A stretch of DNA of 64,000 bases, from NCBI GenBank assembly GCA_029204225.1, contig MU831851.1:1-64000 (forward strand). Reading direction: 5' to 3'. This document shows, in pieces, positions 56,400-64,000 of the stretch. Under the pieces are notes generated by a model. The model did no database searches and was not told the DNA's origin. It saw nothing but the letters and a program-made list of their open reading frames with translations. A program made the translations under genes and the position numbers. Position 1 is the stretch's first letter. The number at the start of each line of letters is the position of its first letter. The stretch is from Diphasiastrum complanatum. Taxonomy: Eukaryota > Streptophyta > Lycopodiopsida > Lycopodiales > Lycopodiaceae.

Positions 56400-57802
56400 C
56401 TTTGACTTGTCGGTTTTGCATTATCACCTCTTTCCAATAGCCTCATGTAGATCTATTCCTCCAAGTAGCCATTGAGGAAGGCATTTGAATGTAAATTCAA
56501 AAGTCGATCTACAAGTATCTACATATTCTACCCAACTTGCATCTAAAAATCCACTAAGAATATTGAGTTTGTCATTGTTGACTCCTCCATAATGAATGCA
56601 AAAGTGCATTGTAACTCGAAGATATCTCATGACTCTTATAAGAGTCTTCCAATGTGTTATACCATGATTGGTCATATATTGACTCACATAACTGACTGCA
56701 AATCCTATGTCTGATCTGGTATAGATCATCGCGTACATAAGAGATCCTATTATCGAATAATAAAAATACTCACACATCTGCTCCTCTTCCATTGTTTGGG
56801 GACACTAGTCCTTCAACATCTTGAGTTTTGGATCCATTGGTGAAAGAGTTCATTTGCAATTCATTAGATTATATATGATTAAGACATTATGAATGTATCT
56901 TTGTCGAGAAATTAAAATCAACTTCTATTTTCTATCTCTTTGGATTTAAATACCTAGACAGTAATGAGCTTCACCCATATTGGTCATGTTGAATCGGGAA
57001 GATAGCATTGTCTTAGCTTTCTTTATTAGATCGATATTGTTGCTGAAAAGCAATGTGTCATCCACATACAAAGTGATAATAATAAAGAAATGTTCTACTG
57101 ACTTGAAGTAGACATTCAAATCTGAAGAGCTTGGTGTGTAGCCATGATGAATAAGGAAAGTATTGATCCTCTGAAATCATGCTCGACCATGCTCCTTCGT
57201 CCATGGCATTCTTTGCTTTGAGGACCCTGTAATCTTGGATCTCATGATTAGTGCACTTGCAATACTTACAAAGCATCTTCATCTTCAATTGTGGATTTGA
57301 TAATTGTTCTTGACTTTGAGTTGGTTTCTGATTTGATGTGGACTACTTAAAGCTTTTTTGTTTCTGTCATTTTGAGTCTTTGGTGACATATAGAACATGA
57401 GATGAAAAAGTCGTCGAAGCATCGTGACTTCTTTCTACAGCAACATAGTGATAACTCTGGTAAGAGTTAAATCTGAGTGTGTCGATATGATCATCACCCA
57501 GTTCTCATATGTAGGCAAGTTGGAAAGCAATGTCATGATTGCGTCTTGATTGTCTATGACCGATCTGACAACGGCCATCTGTTGCAAGAGATTCTTAAAT
57601 TGGTTAATGTGATTCTAAATTGAATCACCATTTGACATCTTGAGAGTATAGAATTTTCTTTGTAGATGTAACTTAGAAGTTACGTCCTTCACCTCATATA
57701 GCAAGCTCAGTATGTCCCATACTTGTTCCAAAGTTTGAGCTTTAACTACGTGGCCAATCTGAGTGTCTGATATATTGAGAATAATAAGCATGAAAGCTTT
57801 AC
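56400..57802 (-). pseudogene. Minus-strand copia remnant K with gag fused to reverse transcriptase
   Basis: From 57802 downwards: KAFMLIILNISDTQIGHV and WDILSLLYEVKDVTSKLHLQRKFYTLKMSNGDS (capsid), then CKYCKCTNHEIQDY (zinc knuckle with the last Cys changed to Tyr). Sequence then jumps directly into the reverse transcriptase: RINTFLIHHGYTPSS, LYVDDTLLFSNN, MGEAHYCLGI, NLMNC and IGSLMYAMIYTRSDIGFAV, with a piece of RNase H (56424-56792). Protease, integrase and the first half of reverse transcriptase have been deleted. It is the paralogue that shows the empty site for the MITE at 33374-33750. Confidence 0.8.
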
Positions 57803-58460
57803 TGTAAATTCTATACATAAATGGGTCCCACATGTGTGAGGCCATGGAGCCACGTGGGAAACCTATCCTAGTGTAGGTCAGATCAAGTCTAAAAAGTGGG
57901 TCAAGTCAATTTGGTATTGATTCCTACTTTATAGAACCTAAATCCTAGATTTGTCGAGGAAATTGACCATCTCGCCACCTACTTGGCATGAATCTAGGAA
58001 TGAGGCTAGGATGGAAAATTAGGGCAAGAAATCTAAGTTAACTTCCTTATTACATGCTGGAAATTCACCTAACTTTACAAAGGAAAAGGCTTTTCTATGT
58101 AGTGAGCTCTCCTTAGTAAACACTTAGATTATTTTTGAGAGCTTATTGGCAATCTCGAGTCTACTCCACATTTGTATTGAGATTTCATGATACAAATGCA
58201 ATCAAAGTGACATTACTTCCATTCTCTATTTGCAGACCATACCATAGGCTGTACTGCACACGTGAGTTCAAATTTCCATAATTGATCAATTTTTGTGTCT
58301 AGTTTTTGCAATAGATTGATTAGCAAACATCCGATCACTCGTGTGGATCTTGTGTAGATCCAATTAGGGTCCTAAAGTACTGTACTTTAACATAGCATTC
58401 TATGTTTGGTATTTTCTATGTCGGGTTATCTATGGGTTAGATCTTGAAAGTAACTTTACA
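57803..58460 (+). repeat. Forward LTR inserted in gag (composite copy 2)
   Basis: 658 bp starting TGTAAATTC, directly after TTTAC, and ending AACTTTACA. It carries CACATGTGTG (57829-57838) and GCACACGTGAG near 58257. The first about 380 bp match copy 1 at 6454-6832. The bases after its end are a decayed primer-binding site, so this was the 5' LTR of a forward element. Confidence 0.7.
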
Positions 58461-58649
58461 CTAGTACTAGAGCCATCCTCTAGATGGTGAGATTTGAAGC
58501 AAAGGAAAAAGTTATATGGAGCTCAATGCAAAGAATTTATGAAGGTGGACAAAAGGAAGTATGACATCAAATCCATTATAAACTAAATGCCAATTATCAT
58601 TGCATGTATTACTCTTATGGCTCTTTAATTATACTTGTTATGTTTACAT
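58461..58649 (+). other. Decayed primer-binding site and leader scrap
   Basis: CTAGTACTAGAGCC (58461-58474) resembles CTGGTATCAGAGCC with three substitutions. It is followed by about 100 bp of leader-like, purine-rich sequence. No gag is recognisable before similarity to the copy 1 pol fragment begins near 58650. Confidence 0.45.
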
Positions 58650-59907
58650 CATAAGTTTGCTATATCTAACTCCTTGAGAATGCCTATTTACTCTAAGTAT
58701 CAATAACTATAAAATGAAACAATTTCATAATTGATATAGAGAATAGTGTCCACATTGGATGCTTCACTGTTTCATACATCAATTTCTACATAAGAAGATG
58801 AAAATACAACCAGAAGAAGTACATAGATTAATAATGAATACATTCCTCCTTTTCCACAATAAGATTCATCAAAATATGAGAGAAAAGCAAAGTTAGTACC
58901 TTCAACTTGCTGACCCTTTTTATCATAAGTGAGTCTTGATGGCTTTGCCCTTTGCCTTAATGTCCTTCTCAGGTTTTCACTTGGAGAGGCATCTCCAACA
59001 CCATCATCATTGTCAAGAATGTTGAAGATCATCAACATCAAGCTTTGGAAAATAATTTCATCAAGTATAACATCCCTAACTATGAACACCTTTCTCGTTG
59101 AAGGAATCTATGTGTATGCTTTGAAAGCTTTTAGTGACTTCACTATAGACAACAAAATTGTCCTTCTTAGATGAAGTAGCCTCTCTAGTCATATCATCAA
59201 GTGTGATATTGGTATAGCAGGTACACCCAAATATTTTCAAATACTTGACACTCGGACTCCTATGAGAAAGAACTTCATATGTCCTCTTACTATCCAATGG
59301 TACACCTCGCCACCTATTGTGAAGATAATCAGCACAAATCAAAGCTTCATCCCAAAATGTTTAAGCTCGAGATCCAAAAACAATGTAAAACATGCTATTT
59401 TTAGATCCTAGAATTTTTCTAGCCTATCCAAACACATTTTTGCCTCATTTCAAAGATGCTATCACAATGTAATATGAGGAATGAACTTATTGGAAGGCAT
59501 CCTATGTGATTTGGCACGTGTGGCATCTATTTACATGGCCATCTTGCCAATTACAATGCATGTGACCGAAATTGGTCAAGCTAGAATGAACAAAAAATTG
59601 TATGAAGTGACATTCCTATTTGTAGGGAGAGATAGGAATTGTTCCAATGCTCTTATGGTGCATTCATCATCATTGGCCATGTACATGATCTTCCTTTCAC
59701 CTTCATAGGTCATCAAAGATGAAAAGTAATTCTTGTGCCTTGTCATGTGAGATCTTGCTCTACTATCAATCCAGCATGCATCAATATAACCTTCACTAGA
59801 TAACAAGCTAGAAGACATCACAATAGAATCACATGTAGTTTTGTTCATTCTCTAAGTGGGATTGTCTTGCATCTCTCCTTGATTCACTCTTCCTTTTAAA
59901 AAATTCC
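58650..59907 (-). pseudogene. Copia protease and integrase fragments (minus strand, copy 2)
   Basis: The protease piece WIDSRARSHMTRHKNYFSSLMTY (59576-59848) is nearly identical to copy 1. The pieces ICADYLHNRW, IFGCTCYTNITLDDMT (59076-59342) and the linker LRRTLRQRAKPSRLTYDKKG (58772-59089) follow. About 700 bp of the intervening integrase present in copy 1 are replaced here by about 215 bp (59361-59575) of unrelated sequence. Confidence 0.8.
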
Positions 59908-60214
59908 TCACACATGGTAAGGTGATTAAAATAGTACTATTTAATAATTTTAGAGACATCTTGGAAGTGGTAGACCTTAAGTCCCACAAAATGCCCTTTA
60001 TTTGATGAAGACCAAAATTGATAGGTTAGACTTCATATTTCTATTCTAGGGCTATATGACTCTAAAGAGATGAGATAGAGTCATCTCTCACATCTGCAAA
60101 TAGGTTGAAAGGGGTGTAGATAGTAGATCCATTGTCCATTTCTATGTGTAATATTTTGGAGCAACACTATCATCTAATTTATCATTACAAACTCTTTATT
60201 TGTTTCAGAGATTC
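59908..60214. other. No recognised gene
   Basis: AT-rich sequence joining two copia scraps. It is possibly leader or LTR sequence of the forward gag fragment that follows, but no primer-binding site or LTR end is visible. Confidence 0.4.
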
Positions 60215-60480
60215 TATATATTCAAGCTAACTTGCAAGAGGTATTAGTGGTTGAAGAGCATATGTTACAAGCAAGAGGTGGAGGCACTTCTACTCATGGA
60301 TGAAAAGAAGAGGCATTGTTCAAACAGCATAAGTTCACAAGCAAAGACAAAGGTAAGGGGTTCAAGAAAGAATTCTTGGATAAGTGTGAGGCTTCTTCTT
60401 TCGGTAATAAGAAAAGAGATAAGTCAAAGCTATAGTATTTTTATTGTAGCATAAAAGGACACTTTCATGATGTATAATAT
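60215..60480 (+). pseudogene. Forward copia gag C-terminal fragment (L)
   Basis: The forward strand encodes ANLQEVLVVEEHMLQARGGGTST, a stop, KEEALFKQHKFTSKDKGKG and a decayed zinc knuckle YFYCSIKGHFH whose first Cys is lost. This is the gag tail of the family represented by the intact element and element F. Confidence 0.75.
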
Positions 60481-60589
60481 ATATATAAGCTTGGCCTCGA
60501 CAAGTAATATGCTGACAATTTTTCAAAACATATATATTTGATAATAACTAGTAAATATTAGGATGGTACACATTTTTCAATATGTCTTC

Positions 60590-61170
60590 GAGAGTGTTTG
60601 TTTTTTTATTGCTTCAAGATTTGTAGGATCTATAAAAATCTCGTGTTTGAATACAATTTGTCATAGTAGCACTTCATTTTTTTTTAATAGAAAATGTACT
60701 TTTTGATTGATTCAAACTAATCTAAACCCTTTATATTCTCTAAACATTTGGGTAGCTTATTTCTGTAGTCCGCTTTTATTTCATAAAAAAAAATTCATCC
60801 AATAAGATTTTCATAAACTTATCTAGATATTTATGTGCTTTAGCCATCACCTTACAAAAAGATTCAAGAGTATTCAACTCTCTTAAAGGCATTATTCTAC
60901 ATGAAAATATAACTTATTTTATGGTTAATGCCATCTTTTCTTGATTATTTTATACTATATTTATTTGGTTCTACCAACTAAATTCATTCGAGAAACTATT
61001 CTACTCCTTTATTAGCTAAATAGCTTTATTGAATGAAAAAAGAAAATTTATCCTTTACTGTAAATGCATTTAGCTTGATGTAGTCAACAAACCCTCAACT
61101 TTCAAGTCTTCTTAGGAGCTACCACAAAATCTTTATTGGAATAAGATATTTACCAAGTCCTTGAGGACAT
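60590..61170 (-). pseudogene. Ty3/gypsy reverse transcriptase remnant
   Basis: The minus strand shows, with shifts and stops, DFVVAPKKT, KLRVC, DYIKLNAFTVKDKFSF (about 61020-61160) and further down YKGFRLV, NQKVHFLLKKNEVLL, QIVFKHEIFIDPTNLEAI (about 60600-60730). These correspond to the known gypsy order: basic strand before DYRKLN, then the NLEKC...GHIVS...DPAKIEAI region. The catalytic Y-x-D-D lies in the decayed part between. It is too degraded to code. Confidence 0.65.
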
Positions 61171-64000
61171 AGGATCATTATTGTATAATGAACCATGAAA
61201 GATACTCCTATAATTATAATCTAGATTGTCACCTACTTCTAGTCTATTGTTGTTCATTTGGTTTTGTCTTCTTAATACCTTTATAGTGTTTTCCAACTTA
61301 TTCCCTTTCAATTGCTATTTTGATAGTATATAAATTCTTGATCTACTATTAATGTCCACTCCCTCAAACTATATAGCTCTGCAACATGTTTTCCATTAAG
61401 GGAGTTATATCATTGTCCATGAGAATAATACTCTATGGCATAGCTTCTACTGATGCCATGTTTGCTTCTACTAACGCTTCTGCAACCAAATATTCTCCAT
61501 ATTGATGTAGCCTATTCTTAGCTAAATCACTATGTAAGAGGCTTTCAATAATTGTTGTCCCAATGACATGTTCATCTTAGATTGAGGTAACAATCCATGG
61601 TTGATCCAATTTCTATAATGATTTGATGTGATTCAACTCAATCTCTATACATGCTCTTGATCACTTCCCAAGTTTAAGGCCTAATCATCAAATTAATTTT
61701 CTTTGTCAACTTTCCTTTACTTGGGAGTTTTCTTTATCCCCGTACGTGTTGTAGGTTGACTTTTGGTTACCACATTCAATGGAGGAACCAATAGGGAGAT
61801 GTGTGTTGTATTTAGTTTTGTAACTTGATATTAAAGAATCTCCATTATTTGCATTTGGTGCTTTTTTCTCATCGTTGGTACTTCCTCTTGTGGAGGTACC
61901 AATTTTCCTTGTCTTAAAATCTCAATAGCTTGTTAATTCAAGAAAACAAGGTCAACTGATTTGTTTTCTATGCTTCCAAAAAATGAAAAAATGGTAGTTT
62001 AATTCTTTTTGGGCTTATAAATTCCTCTATGCCCCTCTCCATGCGCCAGTCTCTTAGACTATAGCTTCCTATCAAATTCAAATGATAAAATATTTTTGTA
62101 TTATAAAGACACCAATGTTTTATTTTTTTGATATATGCAGTCACAATTATTTTAATTATACATATTACAATAACTACAATTGCATATCCCTATTGAGGTG
62201 ACCTTCTTGTCCATAGACCCAAGTATACTTTGGAGATTTCAACATAGTTGTAGTTATAGCTTTCACCTTGGAAAGCAACTTTTCTACCTCTCATATGTTT
62301 TTTCCTCCTCAAAACAAACTCAAGATCCTGTGTACAAACTTTTGTAAATACCTTGAAATCTCATGGACCAAATTGCTTGTCTTAATACTAGAGTGTATCG
62401 TAGACATTTGCGCATATGGACTTCAACCATAATATACCAAATATCATGCAATAAAATTTAATCGATCATCTTGGAAAGTTGTACAAGATCTTTGATTAGT
62501 ATGTATTGTATTGTCTAATTTTAAGAATAGCAATTGATTGCAATATAATACTCGTACATAATTATATTGGAACTAAATTTGAAGGCAATATGCTTATTAA
62601 TCAACAAGGAACATAAGTAAAAACTATCTTATCCACTTTGCTTGTCAACAGAATCTGATTAGTTAAGTTGATTAAATCTTATTTCAAAGATTCATTTTGT
62701 CCTTTGTATCAATCTTCTTATGCATATGTACTAACTTATGTGAAAAAGAGAAGTAAGAGGATCACTCAAGGTTTAAGTGTGAAAATTTAAAATTCTAGTA
62801 TGTTATCTAACAAGGCAAACCACTACATTCTAAAAATCTTTATTTAAATTGTAATATTGTGTTAGATTGTCTCTCTCAAATTTTTATGTGTAGGAATCCA
62901 TACCTCAGATACAATAATTTGAGCAGTCATAATTTGGCTAGTATAATTACCATAATTTGATCAAAATGATTTTATTTTGGTTAAGAATAAAAATTGATTG
63001 ATAGTTATTAATGAAGAAAATCGCAAAATCCATATTAAAATTAATTTTAATGAAATAAATTCCTAGAAATAGATAGGAAAAAGAAACTACTATTTTTTCA
63101 CAGGTATAGGGTTCTATTATATGGATTGATCGGATCATATAGACAATTATACATGATTTTTTATGTACACAAATACTTGTAATAATGGATCCATTATTCG
63201 TCCATTATATCATAGATGATATGGTACCTTAGACAAACTATTTTCATTTTTCTAACTAATACGAGTCACAAGATTCTCCCCACATGGTGAGTTGGGGTAT
63301 CGTTTGTCTACCCAAGTTCCATTTAAAACCAAAAAGTATTGAGTTGCAAGAGCACTTTTTGGCCAAAGCAACTTAATGAACAACTTTATAATCTTGCATT
63401 TGTCATGAAGATTATGACTTCTCAATGTTGGTAATAGTCCTTGTTGGCTCTGACATATCAGTATTCTAAATTGCTCATATTAATACCTAAATTGATCATA
63501 TTGATACCTAATTTACAATTACAAAAAGGTTTTGAAAATGTGACAGATTTTGCACTATATTCCTAATTAACACTCCTCTTTATTAATTTTATCTTTGAAC
63601 TATTTTTAATATTAGCAAAAATCCATCAAAAAATATCTAACTTTTGCATTTGTTGAAGGTTTTGAAACTACTGAGCTCCCATAAGGCATATGTTTAGAAC
63701 TATTTAGTATCACAATAGCATATTAACTGCAAAATATACTATTCACTTCAACATCTAGAACTTTTAGTTTTAAGGAAGTTCATGTCTTTAGTGGTATCTA
63801 CTCAGATCCCTAATCACTATTTGGTTTAAAATTACGACTTTTAGCTTGAAAGAGTTTTTGATGATTCTTGTGTGTAGAGTTGCTTTGGTTTTTCATTTCT
63901 ATGATCATGTTAACTAGATATATGTGAATTACCAATTTTGTTGTCAAATTTGTGACTTGATATCAAAGCTTCAAAAATCATCAACAAATTGATAAATTTA
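61171..64000. other. AT-rich DNA, probably old element sequence
   Basis: In 61171-62300 the minus strand has short coding-like stretches (for example EYLVAEALVEANMASVEAMP near 61410-61500) that could be upstream pol or gag of the gypsy remnant, but none is diagnostic. From 62300 to the end I see no ORF or repeat I can assign. At 63958-63969, TGATATCAAAGC resembles a primer-binding site with two G-to-A changes. Confidence 0.35.

Noticed and set aside
1-64000. Endogenous pararetrovirus sequence
   Set aside because: Every reverse transcriptase piece is copia- or gypsy-like in motif order. No movement-protein or coat-protein signature was seen.

Overview
The window is AT-rich plant nuclear DNA in which almost everything recognisable is transposable-element sequence. 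I infer a land plant from three things: the dominant Ty1/copia elements use the usual plant primer-binding site (TGGTATCAGAGC, complementary to initiator tRNA-Met), Ty3/gypsy pieces are present, and there is an intron-containing Tnp2-type (CACTA) transposase remnant. I see no operons, ribosome-binding sites, CRISPR arrays, tRNA or rRNA genes, and no convincing host gene. The species cannot be named from the sequence.

Layout. 1-2.6 kb: an unassigned forward ORF pair, then a broken minus-strand gene with an H-P-C-x2-C motif. 3.9-6.3 kb: 5' part of a forward copia element (LTR with internal repeats, PBS, gag, protease). 6.3-8.7 kb: composite copia scrap that recurs at 57.7-59.9 kb. 8.8-12.1 kb: forward copia pol with the start of its 3' LTR, cut by the LTR of a second forward copia element (12.1-17.7 kb). 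17.7-26.7 kb: minus-strand Ty3/gypsy element (gag, protease, leader, PBS, LTR). Its LTR is split by an intact copia element at 20119-25979, which has identical-looking 653-bp LTRs, a CAAAT target duplication and one 1316-codon gag-pol ORF. 26.8-30.1 kb: degenerate CACTA transposase with apparent introns. 30.9-34.9 kb: several copia scraps, one interrupted by a foldback MITE. 34.9-39.9 kb: minus-strand copia relatives of the 12-17 kb element. 40.45-46.15 kb: complete but decayed minus-strand copia element with two 650-bp LTRs, GACAA target duplication, and a solo LTR (TCCTC duplication) inside its reverse transcriptase. 46.1-48.4 kb: unassigned DNA with a perfect 18-bp hairpin and an intron-like unit. 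48.4-53.4 kb: minus-strand chimeric copia element carrying a 450-codon ORF built of two diverged modules. 53.4-54.3 kb: forward copia fragment and a 69-bp tandem repeat. 55.1-60.5 kb: further copia fragments including the second copy of the composite. 60.6-61.2 kb: minus-strand Ty3/gypsy reverse transcriptase. The rest to 64 kb is unassigned.

Only the element at 20119-25979 looks capable of making a full gag-protease-integrase-reverse transcriptase-RNase H polyprotein. The others record successive insertion, internal deletion, LTR-LTR recombination and local duplication. The most interesting unexplained signals are a palindrome (TTCACACGTGTGAA) recurring in LTRs of different copia families, in two of them next to GTACGGACAG; the duplicated-module chimeric ORF; the foldback MITE; the 18-bp hairpin; and the twin composite scraps.
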